Assembly: GCF_001189235.2 (NCBI RefSeq)
Contig: NZ_LFIP02000002.1
Coordinates: 434,411 to 498,410, forward strand
DNA: 64,000 bases
From: Bradyrhizobium embrapense
GTDB lineage: Bacteria; Pseudomonadota; Alphaproteobacteria; Rhizobiales; Xanthobacteraceae
Direction: 5' to 3'
The translations under genes were made by a program, and so were the position numbers. How positions within the stretch are numbered: the stretch's first letter is position 1; each line of letters opens with the position of its first letter. Below the pieces are notes generated by a model. That model was not told where the DNA came from. It ran no database searches and saw only the letters and a list, made by a program, of their open reading frames with translations. This document shows, one piece after another, positions 51,555-59,703 of this stretch.

Positions 51555-52670
51555 ATGAGACCGGGTCCTGTGCTTGTGGAAGGCGAGCTCGCGTTGCAAC
51601 GTGACAGGATCGAGGAGCTCGACGGGCTGCGCGCGATCGCGCTGCTGATCGTCGTCATCTGGCACTATTTCGGCGCGCCGGACGGGCCGGAAAATTGGCC
51701 GTGGAAGCTGCTGCATGTCGGCCGGTTCGGCGTCGACCTGTTCTTCATTCTGTCCGGCTATCTCATCACGGATATTCTGCTGCGCCACCGCGCGGCCGAA
51801 CGATATTACTCGGCCTTCTATGGCAGGCGCGCGTTTCGCATCTGGCCGCTCTACTACCTGATGTGCGCTTGCGCCCTGATCGGCTGGTATTTTTCGTTAA
51901 GCCCTGATCTGTTCGACACCAGGGGTGTGCCCGGCTGGCTGTATCTGTTCGGCTTGCAGAATTTCGGCATGGCCAGGGCCCAGACCGACGGCGCCTACTT
52001 TCTGGCCGTGACCTGGTCGCTCGCGATAGAGGAGCAGTTCTATCTGCTGTTTCCGTTGCTGGTCCGGAACATCCCGTCCGAGCGGCTGTTCGCGATCCTG
52101 CTCGTGCCGATCCTGATCTGCCCGATCGGGCGCCTGATCGATAGCGCGCTGCCGGACGCCTATGGCTGGTACGTACTGCCGCAATTCAGGATCGATTCGC
52201 TTGCAGTCGGCGCGCTGATCGCCTGGTGGCGCCTCTATCGCAAGCCGGATGCCGAGGTCTCCAGACGCGTCGCCGCCATCCTCAAATGGTCGTGCATGTC
52301 GCTCCCGCTGTTGTGGCTGTTCGGATGGAAGCGCTGGTCGGTGGCGTTCTCGCACACCCAGGTCGAGATCTTCTTCGGTTCTCTGCTGTTCGTCGTACTC
52401 GAAAATCGCGGCTCGCCAAAACTCGCACTGCTGCGCGGTTCGGTCGCGAACTTCTTCGCCAGGACGTCCTACGCGGCGTATCTCACCCACCACGTCATCG
52501 TGTACCTGCTGTTCGCCGTGCTGCATCAACCGAGGACGGTCGAGAGCCTCGCCGGCATCTCGCTGACCTTCGCCGCACTCGCGCTGACGTTCGCCCTGTG
52601 TGCGCTGAGCTATCGATATTTCGAACGCCCGCTGCTCGACTTCGCCCACCGGCGATTCTCGTTCGGGTGA
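51555..52670 (+). CDS. Membrane acyltransferase, OafA/YrhL family
   Basis: A 371-residue protein with about 10 membrane segments. RIEELDGLRAIALLIVVIWHYF contains the conserved Arg and His of acyltransferase-3 proteins, GVDLFFILSGYLITDIL and FYGRRAFRIWPLYYL follow, and TWSLAIEEQFYLLFPLLV is another hallmark; ARTSYAAYLTHHVIVYLLF lies near the end. These enzymes add acetyl or other acyl groups to exported glycans. No glycan gene is adjacent. The ATG has no strong binding site. Confidence 0.9.
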   Translation: MRPGPVLVEGELALQRDRIEELDGLRAIALLIVVIWHYFGAPDGPENWPWKLLHVGRFGVDLFFILSGYLITDILLRHRAAERYYSAFYGRRAFRIWPLYYLMCACALIGWYFSLSPDLFDTRGVPGWLYLFGLQNFGMARAQTDGAYFLAVTWSLAIEEQFYLLFPLLVRNIPSERLFAILLVPILICPIGRLIDSALPDAYGWYVLPQFRIDSLAVGALIAWWRLYRKPDAEVSRRVAAILKWSCMSLPLLWLFGWKRWSVAFSHTQVEIFFGSLLFVVLENRGSPKLALLRGSVANFFARTSYAAYLTHHVIVYLLFAVLHQPRTVESLAGISLTFAALALTFALCALSYRYFERPLLDFAHRRFSFG

Positions 52671-52726
52671 GCGAAACCCGTTATCGGCGCGCCGCTCGTG
52701 CCATCACGGTCACGCGCGGTCAGAAC

Positions 52727-52757
52727 AAAAAACGCGGCGGGTTGCCCTGCCGCGTTT
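52727..52757 (-). terminator. Rho-independent terminator of trcR
   Basis: Reading the minus strand, AAACGCGGC pairs with GCCGCGTTT around AGGGCAACCC and runs into TTTTTTGTT. It begins 34 bases after the trcR stop. It also sits 60 bases beyond the acyltransferase stop on the other strand. Confidence 0.85.
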
Positions 52758-52790
52758 CGTATTCCGGTCTTCGCGAAAACCAGCCGGCGC

Positions 52791-53486
52791 TTATTCTTCG
52801 TCGTCGGCCTTCTTGCCGCCGATCGTCTTCAGCTTGGCGAACACGGCATCGACATTGAGATCGTCGTGCCGCTCGATCGGCTGATCGTCGAGCTCGTCCT
52901 TGCGCGTGGTCTCGGAGGCCGGCAGCAGCGTGGCGCCGCCATAGACGGTCGTGGTCGGCTTCTCCTTGGCGGCGCGCTGCACCTCGAAATCGAGCTCGAT
53001 CTGCGAGCACAGGCCGAGCGTCACCGGGTCCATCGGGGTCAGGGTCGAGGCATTCCAGTGAGTGCGGTCGCGCACGCTGGCGATCGTGGTCTTGGTGGTA
53101 CCGACCAGACGCATGATCTGGGCGTCCTTCAGCTCGGGGTGGTTGCGCACCAGCCAGAGGATCGCGCTCGGCCGCTCATGGCGGCGCGACACCGGGGTGT
53201 AGCGGGGGCCCTTCTTCTTGGCGGCGGTCGGCAGCACCACCTTGCTCTCCTGGAGCCTGAGGCGGTAGTTCTGGTCCCGCTCGCCGCGCTCGATCTCCTC
53301 GCGGGTCAGCTGGCCGTTGGAAATCGGGTCCATGCCCTTGATGCCCTGGGCGGCGTCGCCGTCGGCGATGGCGCGCACCTCCAGGGGGTGCATTTTTGTG
53401 AAATCGGCCACCTGATCGAACGTCAGGGCGGTATTGTCGACCAACCACACGGCAGTCGCCTTCGGCATCAGCGGTGCGTTGCTCAT
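52791..53486 (-). CDS. trcR: Cell cycle transcriptional regulator TrcR (DUF1013)
   Basis: A 231-residue cytosolic protein. MPKATAVWLVDNTALTFDQVADF is the family start, MHPLEVRAIADGDA and YTPVSRRHERPSAILWLVRN lie in two helix-turn-helix-like segments, with IMRLVGTTKTTIASVRDRTH resembling a recognition helix and CSQIELD shortly after. The tail is acidic. The ATG at 53486 has AAAGGAGATTTGCC upstream, a perfect site, so longer frames are rejected. The family is conserved through alphaproteobacteria and named for cell-cycle control. Divergent from ispH; a dyad with TATAAT lies between. Confidence 0.9.
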   Translation of the reverse strand: MSNAPLMPKATAVWLVDNTALTFDQVADFTKMHPLEVRAIADGDAAQGIKGMDPISNGQLTREEIERGERDQNYRLRLQESKVVLPTAAKKKGPRYTPVSRRHERPSAILWLVRNHPELKDAQIMRLVGTTKTTIASVRDRTHWNASTLTPMDPVTLGLCSQIELDFEVQRAAKEKPTTTVYGGATLLPASETTRKDELDDQPIERHDDLNVDAVFAKLKTIGGKKADDEE

Positions 53487-53554
53487 GGCAAATCTCCTTT
53501 GTGCTTCGCCCACCTCTGTCGAGGCGAAGCTGGTAGTCATCGGCGATGACGGGA

Positions 53555-53576
53555 ATTATAGGGCCTATATAAGCCC
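53555..53576 (-). promoter_or_regulatory. trcR -10 box and overlapping 16-bp dyad
   Basis: The minus strand has TATAAT at 53560-53555, a perfect -10 hexamer, 69 bases ahead of the trcR start. Directly beside it, GGGCCTATATAAGCCC (53561-53576) is a near-perfect palindrome (14 of 16). No good -35 is seen 17 bp away, so the promoter may need an activator; the dyad is in the right place for one. Confidence 0.45.
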
Positions 53577-53716
53577 TCCGGGGGGAATGGCGCAATGGGC
53601 CAGCAAAATCGCCTTGACAGCGCCCGAAAGCAGTCCCAAGTCCTTATCCTAACTGGCCGTTCCCCGCCCGCCCGGCGAGGGGTGATTCGGTCCCGAAATT
53701 GCCCCGAGACAGCCTG

Positions 53717-54691
53717 ATGTCAGCGAAAAAACCCGATCTTAGAATCGTGCTTTGTTCCCCCCGCGGCTTTTGCGCCGGGGTGGTCCGTGCCATCGATACG
53801 GTCGAGCGCGCGCTCACCATTTATGGTGCACCGGTCTATGTCCGGCACGAAATCGTCCATAACAAGTATGTGGTCGACAGCCTGAAGACCAAAGGCGCCA
53901 TTTTCGTCGAGGAATTGGCCGAAATCCCCGACGATACCAACGCGCCGGTGGTATTTTCGGCCCATGGCGTTCCCAAGTCGGTTCCGGCCGAGGCCAAATC
54001 CCGCAATTTCTTCTCGCTGGACGCGACCTGCCCGCTGGTGACCAAGGTCCATCGCGAGGCGGCGATCCATTTCAAGCGCGGCCGCGAGATCCTTTTGATC
54101 GGGCACTCCCATCACCCCGAGGTGGTCGGCACTCTGGGCCAGCTGCCAGAGGGCGCCGTGACCCTGATCGAGACCGCGGAGGATGCCAAAACCTTCGTGC
54201 CGAAGGACCCCGACAACCTCGCCTTCGTGACTCAGACCACGCTGTCGATCGACGACACCGCGGAGATCGTGGCGCTGCTCAAGGAGCGCTTCCCGAACGT
54301 CAACGGTCCGCACAAGGAAGACATCTGCTACGCCACCACCAATCGCCAGCTCGCGGTGAAGAAGGTGGCACCGGTGGTCGATGCCCTGATCGTGGTCGGC
54401 GCGCCGAACTCGTCGAACTCGCAACGCCTGCGCGAGGTCGCCGAGCGCGAAGGCTGCCCCATTGCGATTCTTGCGCAGCGGGCCAGCGACATCGACTGGG
54501 CGCGCTTCGAAGGCATCAAGAGCCTCGGCATCACCGCGGGCGCCTCGGCGCCGGAAGTGATCGTCGAGGAGATCATGGGCGCCTTCGCCGAGCGCTTCGA
54601 GCTTCACGTGGAGACGGTCTCGGCCGCGGAAGAGAACGAGTTCTTCCCGCTGCCGCGTTCGCTGCGGCCCGACGCTGCCGCCGCGGAATAG
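53717..54691 (+). CDS. ispH: 4-Hydroxy-3-methylbut-2-enyl diphosphate reductase
   Basis: A 324-residue last enzyme of the MEP isoprenoid pathway, giving IPP and DMAPP. Cys19 (PRGFCAGV), Cys105 (ATCPLV) and Cys204 ([10 protein letters not shown]) bind the [4Fe-4S] cluster; [13 protein letters not shown] and GHSHHPEV supply substrate histidines. The ATG at 53717 is preferred to an in-frame TTG at 53699. It starts the ispH-thrB-rnhA unit, 5 bp before thrB, and is divergent from trcR. Confidence 0.95.
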   Translation: MSAKKPDLRIVLCSPRGFCAGVVRAIDTVERALTIYGAPVYVRHEIVHNKYVVDSLKTKGAIFVEELAEIPDDTNAPVVFSAHGVPKSVPAEAKSRNFFSLDATCPLVTKVHREAAIHFKRGREILLIGHSHHPEVVGTLGQLPEGAVTLIETAEDAKTFVPKDPDNLAFVTQTTLSIDDTAEIVALLKERFPNVNGPHKEDICYATTNRQLAVKKVAPVVDALIVVGAPNSSNSQRLREVAEREGCPIAILAQRASDIDWARFEGIKSLGITAGASAPEVIVEEIMGAFAERFELHVETVSAAEENEFFPLPRSLRPDAAAAE

Positions 54692-54696
54692 ACCAT

Positions 54697-55677
54697 ATGG
54701 CGGTTTACACCGACGTTGCCGCCGAAGACCTCGCGGAATTCCTCAAGAGCTACGACATCGGCGAATTGCTCTCCTACAAGGGCATCGCCGAGGGCGTCGA
54801 GAATTCGAACTTCCTGCTGCACACCAGCCAGGGCGCCTACATCCTCACGCTCTATGAAAAGCGCGTGGCAGAGGACGACCTGCCGTATTTCCTGTCTCTG
54901 ATGGCGCATCTCGCCGAGCGCGGGGTGTCGTGCCCGCAGCCGGCGCGCAACCGCAAGGGCGAGGTCACCAGCCGGCTCGCCGGCCGGCCGGCGGCGATCA
55001 TCAACTTCCTCGAAGGCATGTGGCCGCGGCGGCCGAACGTCGCGCATTGCTCAGGCGTCGGCGAGGCGTTGGCGAAAATGCATCTGGCCGGCCGCGACTT
55101 TCCGCTGGTCCGCAAGAACCCGCTGTCGGTTTCCGGCTGGCGGCCGCTGTTCGATCTCGCCGCCGCGCGGGCCGACAGCGTGCAGCCGGGCCTGCACGAC
55201 TTCATCGCGCGCGAGCTCGACCATCTCGAAGCTTTGTGGCCGGCAGACCTGCCGGTCGGCGTGATCCATGCCGACCTGTTTCCCGACAACGTCTTCTTCC
55301 TCGGCGACAAGGTCTCGGGCCTGATCGACTTTCCGTTCGCCTGCAACGACATCCTGGCCTACGACGTCGCGATCTGCCTCAACGCCTGGTGCTTCGAGCC
55401 GGATCATTCCTTCAACGTCACCAAGGCGCGCGCGCTGCTCAATGCCTATGGCCGCGAGCGGCAATTGTCGGCGGCGGAACAGGCCGCGCTGCCGCTGCTC
55501 GCGCGCGGCGCAGCGCTGCGTTTCCTGCTGACGCGGCTGGTCGACTTCCTCAACGTGCCGGAAGGTGCGCTGGTGCAGCCGAAGGATCCGCTGGAATACG
55601 TCCGCAAGCTGCGCTTCCACCAGAACGTCGCTGGTCTCAACGACTACGGCATCACGCCGGCAGGATGCGCGGCGTGA
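54697..55677 (+). CDS. thrB: Homoserine kinase, APH-fold type
   Basis: A 326-residue kinase phosphorylating L-homoserine for threonine synthesis. It is the aminoglycoside-phosphotransferase-like form: GVENSNFLL and [10 protein letters not shown] form the nucleotide lobe, [13 protein letters not shown] is the catalytic HxDxxxxN motif and [18 protein letters not shown] the metal-binding part. The usual GHMP-type ThrB is not this fold. It is 5 bp after ispH and overlaps rnhA. Confidence 0.93.
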   Translation: MAVYTDVAAEDLAEFLKSYDIGELLSYKGIAEGVENSNFLLHTSQGAYILTLYEKRVAEDDLPYFLSLMAHLAERGVSCPQPARNRKGEVTSRLAGRPAAIINFLEGMWPRRPNVAHCSGVGEALAKMHLAGRDFPLVRKNPLSVSGWRPLFDLAAARADSVQPGLHDFIARELDHLEALWPADLPVGVIHADLFPDNVFFLGDKVSGLIDFPFACNDILAYDVAICLNAWCFEPDHSFNVTKARALLNAYGRERQLSAAEQAALPLLARGAALRFLLTRLVDFLNVPEGALVQPKDPLEYVRKLRFHQNVAGLNDYGITPAGCAA

Positions 55678-56126
55678 GCGACAAGCCGCATGTGATCGTC
55701 TTCACCGATGGTGCCTGCTCCGGAAACCCCGGACCGGGCGGCTGGGGCGCGATCCTCAGATTCGGCGACGTCGAGAAGGAATTGAAGGGCGGCGAGGCGC
55801 ACACCACCAACAACCGCATGGAGCTGATGGCGGCGATCTCGGCGCTGGAGGCCCTGAAGAAGCCCTGCGTGGTCGACCTCACCACCGACAGCCAATACGT
55901 CCGCCAAGGCATCACCGGCTGGATCCATGGCTGGAAGCGCAACGGCTGGCGCACGGCCGACAAGAAGCCGGTCAAGAATGTCGAGCTGTGGCAACGCCTC
56001 GACGCCGCGCTGAAGCCGCACGAGGTGCGCTGGCACTGGATCAAGGGCCATGCCGGCCACGCCGAGAACGAACGCGCTGACGAGCTGGCGCGCGAAGGCG
56101 TGGCGATGGCGAGATTGAAGGGGTAG
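55674..56126 (+). CDS. rnhA: Ribonuclease HI
   Basis: A 150-residue nuclease cutting RNA in RNA-DNA hybrids. [19 protein letters not shown] holds the first Asp, [10 protein letters not shown] the Glu, [10 protein letters not shown] the second Asp and [10 protein letters not shown] the last, giving the full DEDD site; IHGWKRNGW is the basic protrusion. The GTG at 55674 overlaps the thrB stop (GTGA); ATG 55665 would add three residues. Third gene of the ispH unit. Confidence 0.94.
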   Translation: MSDKPHVIVFTDGACSGNPGPGGWGAILRFGDVEKELKGGEAHTTNNRMELMAAISALEALKKPCVVDLTTDSQYVRQGITGWIHGWKRNGWRTADKKPVKNVELWQRLDAALKPHEVRWHWIKGHAGHAENERADELAREGVAMARLKG

Positions 56127-56171
56127 GACGCCGGCGGCATCGGCGATCCCGGCTATCGCCATACCCAAAAC

Positions 56172-56276
56172 TGTCATCGCCCGCGAAGGCGGGCGATCCA
56201 GTGTTCCAGAGACGTTGGTGATTGAAACGAGAGGCCGCGGCGTACCGGTTGCCCGGCCAAGCCGGGCAACGACGGC
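56172..56276. repeat. Intergenic palindromic repeat, family A (copy 2)
   Basis: CGCCCGCGAAGGCGGGCG, then ATCCAGT, a linker, and GTTGCCCGGCCAAGCCGGGC with AACGACGG. The layout and the ATCCAGT match the element at 3467-3571, but the hairpin stems have changed together so that pairing is kept. Confidence 0.65.
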
Positions 56277-56307
56277 TCAGTTTGCGGTGAAAACTCAGCC
56301 CTGCTGC

Positions 56308-56397
56308 GTAGGATGGGTAGAGCGAAGCGAAACGAAACCCATCATCTCAAGGCACGGCACGAAGTCGATGGGTTTCGCTGCGCTCTACCCATCCTAC
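56308..56397. repeat. GTAGGATGGGTAGAGCG palindromic repeat
   Basis: GTAGGATGGGTAGAGCGAAGC with GAAACCCATCATC is mirrored by GATGGGTTTCGCTGC and GCGCTCTACCCATCCTAC. A 90-bp hairpin in the 443-bp gap between rnhA and the peroxiredoxin, distinct in sequence from its neighbours. Confidence 0.85.
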
Positions 56398-56421
56398 GAG
56401 TCCCGAAATTTCGGCGAGTTT

Positions 56422-56557
56422 CCCTCTCCCCTTGTGGGAGAGGGTGGACGCGATGCGTAGCATCGCGGACGGCTGAGGGGTCTGTCTCCGCGGATAGAGA
56501 CCCCTCATCCGGCGCGGATTGCATCCGCGCCACCTTCTCCCACAAGGGGAGAAGGGA
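56422..56557. repeat. CCCTCTCCCC...GGGGAGAAGGG repeat element
   Basis: CCCTCTCCCCTTGTGGGAGA and GAGGGTGGACGCG are mirrored by CGCGCCACCTTCTCCC and ACAAGGGGAGAAGGG; inner arms CTGAGGGGTCTGTCTCCGCG and GAGACCCCTCAT pair too. Related in letters to the element at 50922-51073. It ends 13 bp beyond the peroxiredoxin stop on that gene's strand. Confidence 0.75.
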
Positions 56558-56569
56558 AGAAGCGTCAGC

Positions 56570-57055
56570 TTACAGCTGCCCGAGCAGCGTGTCGCCGCCG
56601 GAGACCTCGACCTTGCCCGGAGCCGGCTCCTTGTTGAGCTTCTTCACCACGCCGTCCTCGACCAGCATCGAGTAGCGATGGGAGCGGATGCCGAGGCCGT
56701 TGCCGGAGGCGTCGAGCTCCATGCCGATCGCCTTGGTGAAGTCGGCATTGCCGTCGGCCAGGAAAACGGCTTCGTCGCGCTGGTCGGTGTCGCGCTTCCA
56801 GGCGTTCATCACGAAGGCGTCGTTGACCGAGACGATCGCGATGGTGTCGACGCCCTTGTTCTTCAAGGCATAGGCGTTGAGGAAGATGCTCGGCAGATGC
56901 ATCTTGTGGCAGGTGCCGGTGTAGGCGCCGGGCACCGCGAACAGGGCGACCTTCTTGCCCTTGAAAATGTCTTCGGTGGTTTTGACCTGCGGACCCTCGG
57001 CGGTCATCACGCGAAACTTGGTTTCCGGCAGCTTGTCGCCAACATTGATGGTCAT
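56570..57055 (-). CDS. 1-Cys peroxiredoxin, Prx5 group
   Basis: A 161-residue thiol peroxidase. FAVPGAYTGTCHKMHLPSIF places the peroxidatic Cys49 in the Prx5 motif PGAYTxxC, with VNDAFVMNAWKRD as a second hallmark. No other Cys exists, so an external thiol, such as glutathione or glutaredoxin, must resolve the sulfenate. AGGGAGAACGACG precedes the ATG at 57055. It stands alone between repeat elements. It complements KatG in peroxide defence. Confidence 0.92.
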   Translation of the reverse strand: MTINVGDKLPETKFRVMTAEGPQVKTTEDIFKGKKVALFAVPGAYTGTCHKMHLPSIFLNAYALKNKGVDTIAIVSVNDAFVMNAWKRDTDQRDEAVFLADGNADFTKAIGMELDASGNGLGIRSHRYSMLVEDGVVKKLNKEPAPGKVEVSGGDTLLGQL

Positions 57056-57145
57056 CGTCGTTCTCCCTCGGTGAAGCGGAATTGTCTTAAACCCGGCTAC
57101 GGCACGGCACAATACGGGCTCGCCGAAGAACGGCAATGGCTGAGA

Positions 57146-57244
57146 CTAAAGCGTTTTCGAGGTACCGGTTCGCGTGAAGAAAACGCGTCAAAACAACAAT
57201 CTGGAGCCCCCGTTCCGATGCAATCGGAACGGAAAAGGCTCCAG
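57146..57244. repeat. AAAGCGTTTTCGAGG...GGCTCCAG repeat element
   Basis: Two hairpins: GCGTTTTC with GAAAACGC across an ACCGG-containing loop, and CTGGAGCC with CGTTCCGAT pairing ATCGGAACG and GGCTCCAG. This bipartite sequence resembles a repeat widespread in Bradyrhizobium genomes. It fills the gap between the peroxiredoxin start and the DUF924 gene end. Confidence 0.7.
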
Positions 57245-57258
57245 TCACTGTTCCGTCA

Positions 57259-57816
57259 TCAGCCGGAAAACCCGCCTGCGTCGAGGAAGGCCTGCTCCTC
57301 GGCCGTGGTCTGCCGGCCCAGGACCCGATTCCGGTGCGGGAAGCGGCCGAACCGGCGGATGATGTCGGCATGGTCCTCGGCATATTTCAGGTTGTCGGGA
57401 TGGCAATCATACTGCCGGAACAGCGTCACGCAGCGCTGCTGCTCGTCGAGGTCCTCGGAATGCTCGAACGGCAAATAGAGGAATTCGCGCAGCTCCGGGT
57501 CGGTTCGCGCATCGACGCCGCGGTCAATGGCGCGCCTTGCCACCTCGCGCGCCAGCGCATCACTTGAAAAGGTCCTGGGGTCGCCTCGAAACAGGTTTCG
57601 CGGAAACTGGTCGAGCACGATGATCAGGGCCAGCGCGCCCCCGTCGCTCGCCTCCCATGACGACAATTCGCCGGCAGCCGCCTTCTGCCAGGTGGCCAGG
57701 AAGCGGTTGCGGATGTCGGCATCGAAGGCGTCGTCGCGCTTGTACCAGCGATCGCGGCCAGCCTGACGCCAAAAGACGAGCACGTCGGCAGGCGTCGCGA
57801 TGCGGGCGTCAGTCAT
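57259..57816 (-). CDS. DUF924 family protein
   Basis: A 185-residue cytosolic helical protein. VLVFWRQAGRDRWYKRDDAFD is the family start, IIVLDQFPRNLFRGDPRTF the core, then FLYLPFEHSEDLDEQQRC and HADIIRRFGRFPHRNRVLGR the end. The fold is TPR-like in solved relatives; the molecular role is unknown. The frame is open far upstream through fadD's other frame, but ATG 57816 begins the family homology. It lies 26 bp downstream of fadD on the same strand. Confidence 0.88.
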   Translation of the reverse strand: MTDARIATPADVLVFWRQAGRDRWYKRDDAFDADIRNRFLATWQKAAAGELSSWEASDGGALALIIVLDQFPRNLFRGDPRTFSSDALAREVARRAIDRGVDARTDPELREFLYLPFEHSEDLDEQQRCVTLFRQYDCHPDNLKYAEDHADIIRRFGRFPHRNRVLGRQTTAEEQAFLDAGGFSG

Positions 57817-57842
57817 GTCGATCCAACGCCCGCTTGCTGTCG

Positions 57843-59525
57843 TCAGGCCGCGGCCTTCTTCTCGTCGCGCAGCTCGCGGCGCAGGATCTTGCCGACATTG
57901 GTTTTCGGCAGGTCGGTCCTGAACTCGATCTGCTTCGGCACCTTGTAGGCGGTGAGCTGGGTGGCGCTGAACTTGATGATGTCCTCCGCCGTGACGTTGG
58001 GGTCCTTCTTGACCACGAAGGCCTTCACCGCCTCGCCGGACTTCGCGTCGGGCACGCCGATCACGGCGCATTCGAGCACGCCCGGATGGCTCGCGAGCAC
58101 TTCCTCGATCTCGTTCGGATAGACGTTGAAGCCCGAGACCAGGATCATGTCCTTCTTGCGGTCGACGATCTTGGTGTAGCCGCGCTCGTCCATCACGCCG
58201 ATGTCGCCGGTGCGGAAATAGCCGTCCGCGGTCATCACGCGTGCGGTCTCGTCCGGCCTGTTCCAGTAGCCCGCCATCACCTGCGGACCCTTGGCGCAGA
58301 TCTCGCCGGCCTGGCCGAGCGGCAGCTCGTTGCCGTCGTCGTCGCGGATCGACAGGTGGGTCGAGGGCACCGGAAGGCCGATCGAGCCGGAGAACTCGTC
58401 GGCGTCGGCGGGGTTGCAGGTCAATGTCGGCGAGGTCTCCGACAGGCCGTAACCTTCCGACAGCGCGCAGCCCGTGACCTTCAGCCATTTCTCGGCGACC
58501 GGCTTCTGCGTTGCCATGCCGCCGCCGAACGAGGTCTTTAGCTTGGAGAAGTCGAGCTTGTCGAAGCCGGGCGTGTTCAACAGGCCGTTGTAGAGCGTGT
58601 TGACCGCCGGGAAGCTGTTGACTTGGTACTTCGACAGCTCCTTGATGAAGCCCGCCATGTCGCGCGGGTTCGGGATCAACAGATTGACGCCGCCGGCGCG
58701 CACCGCGAGCAAATAGCACGCGGTCAACGCGAAGATATGGTAGAGCGGCAGCGCGCAGACGATGAAGAGCTGCTCGACATGCGGCGGCTTCTTCAGCGCC
58801 GGCTGCAGCCAGGCGTCATTCTGCAGCACGTTGGCGAGCACGTTCTGGTGGATCAGCGTGGCGCCCTTGGAAACGCCCGTGGTGCCGCCGGTGTATTGCA
58901 GGAAGGCGACGTCCTGGCGCGTCAGCACCGGCTTGTTGAGCTTCATGCCGCGGCCGGCCGACAGCGCCTCGTTGAAGCTGACCGCACCCGGGATCGACCA
59001 GGTCGGGACCATCTTCTTCACCCGGCGCACCACCAGGTTGACGATGACGCCCTTGAGGCCGAGCAGGTCGCCCATGCTGCCGACGATCACGGTCCTCAGC
59101 GCGGTGTTAGGCAGCACCTTCTGCACGGTGGTGGCGAAGTTCTCCAGCACGATGATCGCTTCCGCGCCGGAATCCTTGAGCTGATGCTCGAGCTCGCGCG
59201 GGGTATAGAGCGGATTGACGTTGACCACGGCATAGCCGGCACGCAGCACGGCTGCAGTCGCGACCGGATATTGCAGCACGTTCGGCATCATCAGCGCGAC
59301 CCGCGCGCCCTTCTGCAGGCCCTTGCTCTGCAGGTAGGCGCCGAGCGCGGTCGACATCTCGTCGAGCTCGCGATAGGTGATCGCCTTGTCCATGCAGATG
59401 AACGCCTTGCGATCGGCGAACTTCTTGAAGCTCTCTTCCAGCAATTCGACCAGCGACGAATATTGCGTGACGTCGATATCGGCGGGCACGCCGGCCGGAT
59501 AATGCTTGAGCCAGATGCGCTCCAT
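57843..59525 (-). CDS. fadD: Long-chain-fatty-acid-CoA ligase
   Basis: A 560-residue AMP-forming ligase activating fatty acids for beta-oxidation. MERIWLKHYPAGVPADID is the typical FadD start, LQYTGGTTGVSKGATL the AMP loop, GYGLSETSPTLTCNP the A5 motif, and GYFRTGDIGVMDERGYTKIVDRKKD, read in two parts, the hinge region. LPKTNVGKILRRELRDE holds the catalytic Lys. ATG 59525 is chosen, with GAGGGAA about eleven bases upstream; an in-frame TTG seven codons earlier is less likely. Probably co-transcribed with the DUF924 gene. Confidence 0.94.
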   Translation of the reverse strand: MERIWLKHYPAGVPADIDVTQYSSLVELLEESFKKFADRKAFICMDKAITYRELDEMSTALGAYLQSKGLQKGARVALMMPNVLQYPVATAAVLRAGYAVVNVNPLYTPRELEHQLKDSGAEAIIVLENFATTVQKVLPNTALRTVIVGSMGDLLGLKGVIVNLVVRRVKKMVPTWSIPGAVSFNEALSAGRGMKLNKPVLTRQDVAFLQYTGGTTGVSKGATLIHQNVLANVLQNDAWLQPALKKPPHVEQLFIVCALPLYHIFALTACYLLAVRAGGVNLLIPNPRDMAGFIKELSKYQVNSFPAVNTLYNGLLNTPGFDKLDFSKLKTSFGGGMATQKPVAEKWLKVTGCALSEGYGLSETSPTLTCNPADADEFSGSIGLPVPSTHLSIRDDDGNELPLGQAGEICAKGPQVMAGYWNRPDETARVMTADGYFRTGDIGVMDERGYTKIVDRKKDMILVSGFNVYPNEIEEVLASHPGVLECAVIGVPDAKSGEAVKAFVVKKDPNVTAEDIIKFSATQLTAYKVPKQIEFRTDLPKTNVGKILRRELRDEKKAAA

Positions 59526-59703
59526 AATGGTTATTCCCTCTCTCAAATTTTGGCTGACGTCCCGGATTGCTTCCGGTTTTCCGACCCTTGGTCGTATTAT
59601 TCTTGGCCGCGGTATTTCGGGCAGTATTGAGCGATGCCGCGGCCGATGGCAAGCCGCTGCGCGCTATCGACGCATTGGGAATTCGAAGAGGGCGGCGCTC
59701 CGC

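Noticed and set aside
53614..53650. TTGACA at 53614-53619 as the ispH -35 box
   Set aside because: No acceptable -10 hexamer lies 16-18 bp downstream; the nearest TATCCT is 25 bp away.
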